From the NCBI GenBank assembly GCA_018400515.1, contig JAGYMR010000172.1:1-6124 (forward strand): a stretch of DNA of 6,124 bases, read 5' to 3'. Source of the stretch: Tangfeifania sp. (lineage in GTDB: Bacteria > Bacteroidota > Bacteroidia > Bacteroidales > Prolixibacteraceae). Below the pieces are notes generated by a model. The model had not been told where the DNA came from and ran no database searches. It saw only the letters and a program-made list of their open reading frames with translations. Below are positions 1-6,124 of the stretch, one piece after another. Position numbers and translations under genes: made by a program. Within the stretch, counting starts at the first letter, position 1. Every line of letters starts with the position of its first letter.

Positions 1-2370
1 GGCTGTGTTCCCGTTCCATAGTTCCCATATAGTAGTGGCCCCGTTTTCGATCATATAGCCCCAGCCCGGATAGGTGCGCTGGTTGGCAATTTCCAGGGAG
101 AGATCACTTCGTCCGTAAGCATCCAGTCCCCGCATGAGAAATTGGATGCCGATCAGTCCGACTCCCACGTGCGAATCGTGCACGGTTTCAATTTTCTCCG
201 TTGTATGCATAAAAACCTGTTCCTGATATTCCTCCGGAACAAGTCCCTGCATCAGCGAAACCAGGTTGGCCGTTACGGTATTGTTCCCGTACCATCCTTT
301 TTCCTTGTTGTAGAACCGGTCATTATAAGCCTTCTTCACTTTTTCTGCCTGCGCCTCAAAAACAGGTGCATCACCGGGGCGATTGCTGATCACCGCAAAT
401 TTGGACATGATGTGCAGCAGCCGGTAATAGAAGCTGGTAGCCAGCAGGGGACCGTCGGTTTTCCGGGCGGGATCCTGCGAATGGATCAGTTCGGGTGATT
501 CCGGCGGCATGCACCAGTCGCCGTAAACATCCTTTGTCATGATCCCCTCCTTCAGGTAGTTGGCTTCCATGTGATCCAGCCAGTGCTTCATGGCATCGTA
601 ATGCTGCTGAACAGGCCGGACATCCCCGCGCTGTTCATACAACATGTTGGCCACATGGATAAAAACCGAGGGCCAGGTAATGTTGTCGCTGTAAAACGGC
701 CAGTAGGCAGGGGCCACGTCGGGAAGGCTGCCGTTTGGCTTCTGCGATCCTTCGATATCCCGCAACCATTTTTCATACAGAAGGGTATGGTCAAACATAA
801 AGCTTTCGCCGAAACATCCCGTGGCCCGGTCTCCCAGCCAGGCCATGCGTTCATCCCGCTGCGGGCAGTCGGTAGGGAAACTGCGGTAGTTCCCTTTGAT
901 GCCCCACAGGGCATTCCGGTAGATCTGGTTGATGGTTTCCGAGGAGCTTTCAAAGCTCCCCATGATTTGCATCTTATCGTAGTTTACTTTCCCGGTAAAA
1001 TCCTCCGGCTGTGGCTTATAATCGATCCCCGAAATTTCGGCATAACGGAATCCGTGGTAGGTGAAAGAGGGGCACCACGAAAAGGTCCCGTCCGCCGAAG
1101 GTGTATAAATATTGGTCGCTTTGGCCCCCCGCAGGTTGGCAGTGTATATCGAGCCGTCATCATTCACCGCTTCAGCAAAACGCATGGTCACCGGCCGGTC
1201 TTTTTTCCCGCGCAGGGTTACGGCCAGCCAGCCCACCATGTTCTGGCCCATATCCACAATGTATTTGCCGTTGACCTCATTGACCGCCACCGGCGTGATC
1301 TCCTCCATGGTTTGAATATTGGGGTTGGGCTGTGCCATTAAACGCCCAGCAGGAGCTTCAACGGTTTGCGCGTTCATCCACGAAGCATCATCATACCCCG
1401 TGCGGTTCCACCCGGGTAGTTCCAGGTTGGCATTGTACTCCTCCCCGTCAAATTCATTATTGGCAACAATGGGGCCATCCGTGGTCAGCCTCCAGCTGGT
1501 ATCACTTACGATCGTTTCCCGGCCTCCGCCGGCATACTCCACTTCCAGCTGCATGAGGAGTTTTGGAAATCCATAATGCTTGGTGGGGGGGACGCCGTAG
1601 CGGGTATCGGTTTTGGTTCGAAGCGCAAAATAGCGGCCGTTCCCCAGAACCACCCCGATGGCGTTGGCCGGTGCCTTCAGCATGGAGGTCACATCGTAGG
1701 TGTTGTAATAGACGTACTTATCGTAACCCGTAGCAGAGGGGGCAAACACATCACGGCTCACTTTCTCCCCGTTGAGGTAACATTCATACATCCCGAGTCC
1801 TGAAATGTGAAGGGTTGCTTTGCGGACATCCCCTTCCAGATCAAATTCCTTGCGCAAGTACCGCGCCGAAAGCCTGGTATGCACCACATCCTCCAGCTGC
1901 TCGCCCTCATGGGTCAGGCTGTCCAACCCGATCCACGATGCCTGCCAGTCATCCGCCTTCAGCAGCGCCATGGTCCAACGGCCCGCATCGCTCCACGAGG
2001 TGGTGCCCTTATTGGTCCAGGCTTTTACTTTCCAGTAAAGCGTTTGACCCGATTGCAGCGGAGCCCCTTCGTAAGGTACCAAATGGGATCTGTCCGATTC
2101 AACCTTTCCGGTGTCCCATAGCAGGTTTGCCTCCGATGCCAGATCCTCCTGAGACCCAGCCACCATGATCCGGTAGGCCTCCTGGGTGACATTATTAACC
2201 CGGGAAGCCAGTTGCCAGGATAAACGGGGAGTAGGGTCATCAATCCCCCGGGGACTGGCCTGCCATTCGGTTTTTAAATTTTCAACGGTTACAGGACCCT
2301 CCTGTTGGCAGCTGTTGCCAGCCAGCAAAAAGAGAACGGCAAACAGTACGGTCAACATTTTTTCCTTCAT
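1..2370 (-). CDS. Alpha-L-rhamnosidase, GH78, probable lipoprotein (3' end outside window)
   Basis: Hydrolyses terminal alpha-L-rhamnose from glycans, by family. The reading frame is open for 790 codons from ATG 2370 to the left edge with no stop or frameshift, so the C-terminal domain is missing. The N-terminus is a hydrophobic signal followed by GNSC with Cys21, a loose lipobox; surface or periplasmic anchoring is inferred. An Ig-like region follows (W52, WKVKAW 113-118), then a beta-sandwich with the LNGE motif near 200 and GNGRYF at 243-248, then the region with DMGQNMVGW at 373-381, then the (alpha/alpha)6 barrel. The barrel has DCPQRDE at 501-507 (Glu507 the expected general acid), WLGD at 511-514, GDW at 617-619 and GATTIWE ending at Glu783 (expected base). 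These match the canonical GH78 layout. The start at 2370 is chosen because it puts the signal at the N-terminus; an in-frame ATG at 2460 would add 30 residues and bury it. It lies 169 bp downstream of the propeller hydrolase gene. Confident in the family; the substrate is unknown. Confidence 0.93.
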   Translation of the reverse strand, partial: MKEKMLTVLFAVLFLLAGNSCQQEGPVTVENLKTEWQASPRGIDDPTPRLSWQLASRVNNVTQEAYRIMVAGSQEDLASEANLLWDTGKVESDRSHLVPYEGAPLQSGQTLYWKVKAWTNKGTTSWSDAGRWTMALLKADDWQASWIGLDSLTHEGEQLEDVVHTRLSARYLRKEFDLEGDVRKATLHISGLGMYECYLNGEKVSRDVFAPSATGYDKYVYYNTYDVTSMLKAPANAIGVVLGNGRYFALRTKTDTRYGVPPTKHYGFPKLLMQLEVEYAGGGRETIVSDTSWRLTTDGPIVANNEFDGEEYNANLELPGWNRTGYDDASWMNAQTVEAPAGRLMAQPNPNIQTMEEITPVAVNEVNGKYIVDMGQNMVGWLAVTLRGKKDRPVTMRFAEAVNDDGSIYTANLRGAKATNIYTPSADGTFSWCPSFTYHGFRYAEISGIDYKPQPEDFTGKVNYDKMQIMGSFESSSETINQIYRNALWGIKGNYRSFPTDCPQRDERMAWLGDRATGCFGESFMFDHTLLYEKWLRDIEGSQKPNGSLPDVAPAYWPFYSDNITWPSVFIHVANMLYEQRGDVRPVQQHYDAMKHWLDHMEANYLKEGIMTKDVYGDWCMPPESPELIHSQDPARKTDGPLLATSFYYRLLHIMSKFAVISNRPGDAPVFEAQAEKVKKAYNDRFYNKEKGWYGNNTVTANLVSLMQGLVPEEYQEQVFMHTTEKIETVHDSHVGVGLIGIQFLMRGLDAYGRSDLSLEIANQRTYPGWGYMIENGATTIWELWNGNTA

Positions 2371-2539
2371 CTTTATCTGTTTAAAAATTTTACTATTATC
2401 GGCCTGAATTGCGGTAGCGGATAAAAAATCCGCTCCGGCATACCGCACATAGGATTTCATCCTCCTCCGGCTTGGTGATTAATCCCTGGCTTATTGCGGT
2501 AATTTACTGCTAAAATCCCGGCAGGAATGCAAAGCCGGA
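2371..2539 (-). promoter_or_regulatory. Structured leader of the left rhamnosidase gene
   Basis: Non-coding gap between the propeller hydrolase and the left rhamnosidase. On the transcribed strand TGCGGTA (2447-2441) can pair with TACCGCA (2416-2410), and AGCGGAT (2434-2428) with ATCCGCT (2422-2416) around a TTTTT loop. This gives about 13 base pairs with a one-sided bulge of 6-7 nt. The sequence TACCGCAAT also occurs upstream at 2501-2493, so the TGCGGTA arm has two possible partners. A small AGGAT/ATCCT hairpin (2463-2451) overlaps an alternative ATG. No T-tract follows the large hairpin, so it does not look like a simple terminator. The pairings are read directly from the sequence; a regulatory role is inferred. 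Confidence 0.4.
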
Positions 2540-2540
2540 T
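2512..2540 (-). terminator. Weak terminator-like hairpin after the propeller hydrolase
   Basis: Starting at the last base of the TGA stop, ATCCGGC can pair with GCCGGGAT (one bulged G) across an 11-nt loop, followed by TTTA. The stem is short and the T-run is poor, so this may only slow polymerase or protect the 3' end. Confidence 0.3.
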
Positions 2541-3487
2541 CAGTAACGAACCACGGGCGTCTCCCCGTTCCAATCGATCTCCCAGAACCGGATAAAATTG
2601 CCGTTTGTTTTCCACTTAAAAGCGGAAAAGATGGTCCGGTCTTCCTCCTGAAGCACTTCCCAGCCCGACCACAATCCTCCTTCGGGCCATTGAAAGGGGA
2701 CTTCAGTCCAATTCTGTGATTTTGGATCTTTTGTTTTCACCAGAACCTTCCCGAGTCCGCTGGTAGCAAACATGTAATAAGTGCCCTCATGATGAAATAC
2801 GCGGGGACTTTCGGGTTGTGAAAAGGTGATCAGTGCCGGCCCCAGATCGGTCCACTCCCGTGCATCGGGAGAAGAGGCCAGGGCAATGGCCCCTTTATCC
2901 TCTTTGGTGGTTGTCATGGTAAACATCAGAAATTCATCTTTATACCGGATAATATGCGCATCCCGGCAGTCGGACCATCCGTTGGGATTCACTTTTGTCC
3001 AGTCGAGTGCCTCATAAACAGGGTTTCCTTCGTACCGTTTCCAGTTATAAAGATCGGTGCTGGTAGCCAGTCCGACGGTTTGTTTCCCCACAACACGATC
3101 GTCGAAGCCGGTATAAACCATAAAATACACCCCGTCATGCTTAAGAATGGAAGGTGCCGAAACCACCTGTCCCTCCCAGGAGTTGGGTACCACAGGTAAA
3201 ATCCGCGGATGGTGCTCCCAGTGGTTCAAATCGCGGGAGGTGGCATGTCCGAAAGCCTTTTCATTGCCGGGTTGTTGCCAGCTCTGGGTGGGGCCTGCCT
3301 TTCCGACATTGTAAAACAGGTGGTAAATGCCATCCGCTTTCAGAATAAAATAGTCTTTAATATACTCCCCTTCTCGCGAAAATGATCCGATATGGCGGGA
3401 ATTCTTTGGCTCCTGTGCCTGAACGGGCGTATAAAGTCCTATGATCACAAGCGCTGAAAAAATCTTTAAAATAGGTCGCATACGCAT
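2540..3487 (-). CDS. Secreted five-bladed beta-propeller glycoside hydrolase (GH43/GH32 type)
   Basis: A 315-residue complete exported enzyme. Residues 1-24 form a signal peptide with likely cleavage at VQA/QEP. The rest has the repeated blade pattern of the GH43/GH32 superfamily, including FGHATSRDLNHWEHH (79-93), VGLATSTDLYNWK (138-150) and YYMFATS (237-243). Three acidic residues fall where the catalytic triad is expected: Asp45 in IKDYF (nucleophile or base), Asp176 in CRDAHI (transition-state stabiliser or pKa modulator) and Glu226 in PESPRVF (general acid, in the position of the GH32 ECP motif). The flanking residues differ from classic GH32 (NDPNG, RDP, ECP), so the family and substrate (arabinose, xylose, galactose or fructose linkages) are not decided. 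There is no extra C-terminal sandwich domain; the protein ends soon after the propeller. ATG codons at 3487 and 3481 are both possible; the purine stretch AAAAGAGA touches the first and is better spaced for the second. The neighbouring rhamnosidases suggest joint attack on a rhamnose-bearing glycan. Confidence 0.85.
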   Translation of the reverse strand: MRMRPILKIFSALVIIGLYTPVQAQEPKNSRHIGSFSREGEYIKDYFILKADGIYHLFYNVGKAGPTQSWQQPGNEKAFGHATSRDLNHWEHHPRILPVVPNSWEGQVVSAPSILKHDGVYFMVYTGFDDRVVGKQTVGLATSTDLYNWKRYEGNPVYEALDWTKVNPNGWSDCRDAHIIRYKDEFLMFTMTTTKEDKGAIALASSPDAREWTDLGPALITFSQPESPRVFHHEGTYYMFATSGLGKVLVKTKDPKSQNWTEVPFQWPEGGLWSGWEVLQEEDRTIFSAFKWKTNGNFIRFWEIDWNGETPVVRY

Positions 3488-3510
3488 TCTCTTTTAAATG
3501 ATTGTACGAT

Positions 3511-3550
3511 AATAAAAGGGTCCCGGGAATAAAAAAAACACCCGGGAACC
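3511..3550 (-). terminator. Rho-independent terminator-like hairpin between the GH78-like and propeller genes
   Basis: On the minus strand GGTTCCCGGG (3550-3541) pairs with CCCGGGACCC (3527-3518), nine of ten positions matching, around a T-rich 13-nt loop. TTTTATT follows. It lies 64 bp after the stop of the 584-residue gene and ends about 24 bp before the start of the propeller gene. It could therefore act as a terminator for the former or as an attenuator in the leader of the latter. Confidence 0.6.
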
Positions 3551-3614
3551 GCTCCATACAGGGGGGGGCAGTAAAAATCACCCCAAAAAATAAAATAGCT
3601 GTCCTATCCCGGGA

Positions 3615-5369
3615 TCAGCGAATGATTTTCACCTCATCGGGCGCATTAATGATGGTTTCAATTTCCCCCCCTGCTTTTTTGATATGTAAGATTTTCACTT
3701 CACCATGGGGTGTGGGGAAGGTTCCTTTGGCCCATTCAAGATCGCCCAGGTGGGGATCAATTTTCAGTGTCCGGGCTCCCGGTTCCACCACTTCTACCCC
3801 GAGCACATGGTTGGTCAGCCAGGCTGTTGGCCCTGAAGCCCAGCCGTGGCAAAGGCTATGGCGATAACTCACATAACAGTAGTCCCCGTAGGTCCCGTGA
3901 ACATCCACTTTGCCTTCGGGTACCACCTCATCGATACGGCCGGCATTTTCCAGCCAGTCCACATCAAAATGTTCCCAGAACGTGGTTGCCCCCAGGTCAA
4001 GCATCCCGCCCCAGTAGGTCCGGATATTGTCGATGGCCCCCTGGTAATCTCCAGCCAGGGCCCTGCCCTCCAGCATGTAGTAACCATAAAAAGTCGACAT
4101 ATTATGCGCTCCGTTCCGGGCCAGCACTTTGCTATTTGCTTTTTCAGGATCCACCAGTCCTGCCATGGCCATCAGGGACGCCCCCTGTTTTGATCCGCCC
4201 ATTTCCGGCACATGTTTTCTCAGCTTTTCGGCCGACTCCCGGCAAAGGGTTTCCGTTTCCGGCTCATTCAGAATTTCACACAATTCAGCCCCCGCCTCAA
4301 AGGTCATCAGCATCATGGCCTGCAATCCTTCGTGTACCGCTTCCGGATCTTCGCTGGTAGGCCAGTCCAGAAAACGGTTCCCGTCGAGTACCTCTTTTCC
4401 GTTTTCGTCAATTTTTGTCGAAAGATACTTCAATAGGCCGGTCATGTATTCCCGCTGCTCTTTGAGGTATGCCAGATCCCCGTGGTATTGATACCAGTCG
4501 CGGTGGATCAATACCCACCACATGGAGTAGGAGCTGATGCCGTTCATCCATCCCGGAAGGGGTGTCAGGTCCCGGGCCAGGTCAAGGCTTTTGGGAACCA
4601 CTTCATTCGAACCGAATACGGTATTGACAGTCATCACCTCCGGGTGCAGATCGCCGACCCAAACAAGGCGGTCCCGTTTAATGCCGTCCCAAAGGTAATT
4701 CTGCATGTTCAGATGGACCGTATAAGCACCCGTCATCCAGATATCATTTAACCGCGCATCATTACATTCAAAAGACCCCAGGTAAGGGATGTCGCGGTAA
4801 ACAAAATCGGCATTGATCTCCTTAAATTCAATCCTGGTATTGGGATCGACCAGGTCGATGCGCACAAAGCGAAAGCCGGATTCCCCTACCTTCTTGCTTC
4901 CGAGCCAGGGCAATTCCACAATAAAATCGCGCATGGCATGGTCGTTGGTAGCGGAATTTTCGCCCGTATTGCTCATCGTTTCGGCCACCGACTCCCCGAA
5001 ACGGACACGGACCTTTCCGGCCGGCTTGGAGTTGTTAATGGTGGTGATCATCTCCAGCCCGCCATGGATCTCACACCCAAAATCCAGAATAATTCCGGGG
5101 TAAGAATCTTCGGAGCTGACCAGGGACAAATACTCCCCCTGGTTGAGGTCCGCCTGTCCAATACCCGGTTTTAAAATATTTTCCGCATTGTTTACCTGGC
5201 TTTCGCCCGCATCAAACACTTTGACCACCCGAACAGGGGTCAGGTATTTGTGGGTAAGCTCCGTAGAGCGGATGTTTTCATTGGAGGCCTTCACCACCGG
5301 CGGTACCTGGGCAAAAGTGCTTGTGCCCAGGAATGTAAATAATAAAATAAAAATAACTTTGTCTCTCAT
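3615..5369 (-). CDS. Secreted GH78-like alpha-L-rhamnosidase family protein with a variant active-site motif
   Basis: A complete 584-residue protein, shorter than classic GH78 enzymes (commonly about 900 or more). Residues 1-20 are a signal peptide (cleavage at TFA/QVP), suggesting periplasmic or secreted location. Residues about 75-190 form a beta-sandwich with LDFGCEIHGG (95-104) and GFRFVRIDL (165-173), as in the rhamnosidase concanavalin-like domain. An (alpha/alpha)6 barrel follows from about 200 (SFECNDARLNDIW), and a C-terminal beta domain from about 510 (SGPTAWLTNHVLGV, then PTPHGEV). GATTFWE ends at Glu466, the position of the GH78 catalytic base. The usual DCPQRDE signature is replaced by DGIKRDR (228-234) followed by LVWVGDLHPE (235-244), so the standard general-acid Glu is absent. 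I recall this motif from other Bacteroidota proteins annotated as rhamnosidases, so it is probably a distinct subfamily rather than a dead enzyme; Asp228, Asp233, Asp240 and Glu244 are candidate acids. The start is fixed by the signal peptide; the upstream region is AT-rich with no Shine-Dalgarno sequence. Confidence 0.87.
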   Translation of the reverse strand: MRDKVIFILLFTFLGTSTFAQVPPVVKASNENIRSTELTHKYLTPVRVVKVFDAGESQVNNAENILKPGIGQADLNQGEYLSLVSSEDSYPGIILDFGCEIHGGLEMITTINNSKPAGKVRVRFGESVAETMSNTGENSATNDHAMRDFIVELPWLGSKKVGESGFRFVRIDLVDPNTRIEFKEINADFVYRDIPYLGSFECNDARLNDIWMTGAYTVHLNMQNYLWDGIKRDRLVWVGDLHPEVMTVNTVFGSNEVVPKSLDLARDLTPLPGWMNGISSYSMWWVLIHRDWYQYHGDLAYLKEQREYMTGLLKYLSTKIDENGKEVLDGNRFLDWPTSEDPEAVHEGLQAMMLMTFEAGAELCEILNEPETETLCRESAEKLRKHVPEMGGSKQGASLMAMAGLVDPEKANSKVLARNGAHNMSTFYGYYMLEGRALAGDYQGAIDNIRTYWGGMLDLGATTFWEHFDVDWLENAGRIDEVVPEGKVDVHGTYGDYCYVSYRHSLCHGWASGPTAWLTNHVLGVEVVEPGARTLKIDPHLGDLEWAKGTFPTPHGEVKILHIKKAGGEIETIINAPDEVKIIR

Positions 5370-5425
5370 GTGTATAAAATTTAATGTATGTATTTTAATT
5401 AACTGAAATTTCCAAGGTCATTTTT

Positions 5426-5572
5426 TCATAGGCCCAGGAAAAAGGGAGCAAAAAATTCCTGAATATCATCCGGTTGTTGGATATTATCTTCCCACTGGAA
5501 ATAGAAACCGGGGGGATCACTTAGCTCCATCAATGATAAAGGGATTTCAATTTCCATCTCATTTTCAATGTT
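5426..5572 (-). pseudogene. Remnant of the C-terminus of another secreted carbohydrate-active protein
   Basis: Directly after the TAA of the right-edge rhamnosidase, and in the same frame, 48 codons stay open to a TGA at 5428-5426. The translation is protein-like: NIENEMEIEIPLSLM, then FYFQWEDNIQ, then DDIQEFF. This resembles a C-terminal tail I recall from several Bacteroidota secreted enzymes and sugar-binding modules: an N-E-x-I-x-I-P strand, an F-x-F-x-W-x-DN-x-Q strand, a GDI-x-x-F segment and a final GD-x-AP-x-x-RF-x-Y. The last segment is missing; after EFF comes APFFLGL and the stop. The rest of such a domain is absent upstream, where the rhamnosidase ends instead. A leftover from recombination or deletion is the likeliest reading. 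The alternative is a 43-residue gene starting at ATG 5557, but it has no signal peptide and no ribosome site. Confidence 0.5.
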
Positions 5573-6124
5573 TTACAAATCGCTTATCCGGATATTAAAC
5601 CGCCCGGAGGGAAAATGAAACAACTTTTTACTTCCGGTTTTCCCGGCCACTGTAAATACCTTATCATCCAATGGCTTATTATTAACCGTCCGTTGCCCCC
5701 CGTCAGGCAATGCAACCAGACCGGTGGAATTCGGCGGGATTTCTATGGTCCAGTCGAAGGTACCATCTTCCCGTTTCCAGTCACTCACCACGGTTCCGTA
5801 AGGGGATTCAAGGCTTGCTTTGGCCCATGGCAGGTAATCTTTCATCAAAGGGTCAAACCGGATAACCTTAAATCCGTATCCGGAAGGATCGGGACGGATG
5901 CCTGCGATATCTTCGAAGAAAAATACATCGAAACCGGCCTGCATAGGGTGACTATGGGAAGAGGCAGCAGCAGCCTGCTGCGACAATTTGTTCACCGGCA
6001 GGGTTTCCCAGAGGGTGGTGGCGCCGGCGGCATTCCACATCCAGGCAAAACTGTTTTCTCCTTTTTTGGTAAACATCTCCCAGGCGGCACCGGGATTGCC
6101 GTTTCGGGCCAGCATGCTTCCAAT
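5573..6124 (-). CDS. GH78-type alpha-L-rhamnosidase, C-terminal part (5' end outside window)
   Basis: Only the last 183 codons are present; the frame continues past the right edge (Ile-Gly-Ser precedes the first visible Met at 6115, which is internal and not a start). The visible part begins at the end of the (alpha/alpha)6 barrel. GATTLWE ends with the expected catalytic base Glu (codon 6007-6005), preceded by the Trp-rich SFAWMWNAA. After an Ala/Ser/His-rich loop (QQAAAASSHSHP) where GH78 proteins usually have an S-x-NH motif, the C-terminal beta-sandwich follows: IAGIRPD, FDPLMKDYLPWAKASLESPYG, WTIEIPPNSTGLVALP and a final FNIRISDL. These are typical of the GH78 C-terminal domain. The catalytic acid region lies outside the window, so activity cannot be judged. 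The gene is upstream of the 584-residue GH78-like gene and probably belongs to the same locus. Confidence 0.85.
   Translation of the reverse strand: MGSMLARNGNPGAAWEMFTKKGENSFAWMWNAAGATTLWETLPVNKLSQQAAAASSHSHPMQAGFDVFFFEDIAGIRPDPSGYGFKVIRFDPLMKDYLPWAKASLESPYGTVVSDWKREDGTFDWTIEIPPNSTGLVALPDGGQRTVNNKPLDDKVFTVAGKTGSKKLFHFPSGRFNIRISDL

Noticed and set aside
588..953. Minus-strand open frame of 121 codons
   Set aside because: Same strand but a different frame inside the GH78 barrel region; the true frame is continuous through it with conserved motifs, so this is not evidence of a frameshift.
571..1341. Plus-strand open frame of 256 codons
   Set aside because: It lies wholly opposite the left GH78 gene, whose minus-strand frame carries the DCPQRDE and other family motifs. 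The antisense translation has no recognisable domain and is explained by codon bias.
3357..3581. Minus-strand open frame of 74 codons overlapping the start of the propeller gene
   Set aside because: Out of frame with the propeller gene and covering the terminator-like hairpin; no signal peptide or domain seen.
3710..4360. Plus-strand open frame of 216 codons
   Set aside because: Antisense to the 584-residue GH78-like gene; a Pro/Ser/Arg-rich translation typical of a shadow frame, with no motifs.
5385..5415. Possible Bacteroidota-type promoter before the 584-residue gene (TTG at 5415-5413, then TACATACA at 5392-5385, 20 nt apart)
   Set aside because: The spacing fits the -33/-7 layout, but TACATACA matches only part of TAnnTTTG in an AT-rich stretch, so chance is likely.
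1..6124. tRNA, rRNA, CRISPR array, insertion sequence or attachment site
   Set aside because: No cloverleaf-like segment, spaced repeat array, transposase frame or terminal inverted repeat was seen; the window is almost wholly coding for hydrolases.

Overview
The window reads as a piece of a Bacteroidota carbohydrate-utilisation locus. All four recognisable genes lie on the minus strand, and all encode exported glycoside hydrolases. In order of transcription (right to left) they are: the C-terminal end of a GH78-type alpha-L-rhamnosidase entering at the right edge (5573 to >6124); a complete 584-residue GH78-like protein (3615-5369); a complete 315-residue five-bladed beta-propeller hydrolase of the GH43/GH32 type (2540-3487); and a GH78 alpha-L-rhamnosidase with a lipoprotein-like signal that runs off the left edge before its stop (<1-2370). 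The Bacteroidota assignment is an inference. It rests on AT-rich start regions mostly without Shine-Dalgarno sequences, signal peptides ending before Gln or Cys, and the stacking of several rhamnosidases with a propeller hydrolase, as in polysaccharide utilisation loci. No SusC/SusD pair, regulator or sulfatase is in the window, so the substrate cannot be named beyond 'a glycan containing L-rhamnose'.

The gaps between genes are 203, 127 and 169 bp, long for a tight operon but with no opposing gene in them. Each holds something. The 203-bp gap carries an open stretch in the same frame as the upstream rhamnosidase, starting directly after its stop. It looks like the C-terminal tail of a different secreted enzyme and is probably a gene remnant. 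The 127-bp gap has a strong hairpin with a T-rich tail (terminator-like), three CCCGGG motifs and a run of eight G. The 169-bp gap has a bulged hairpin of about 13 bp, one arm of which could also pair with an upstream repeat, plus an upstream in-frame ATG abutting GGAGGAGG.

Functionally, the enzymes would be exported to the periplasm or cell surface and remove terminal rhamnose (the GH78 proteins) and another sugar, perhaps arabinose, xylose, galactose or fructose (the propeller enzyme). The central GH78-like protein lacks the usual DCPQRDE active-site signature, having DGIKRDR in its place, so its activity is the least certain. Long plus-strand open frames opposite the rhamnosidases are antisense shadows and are not annotated.
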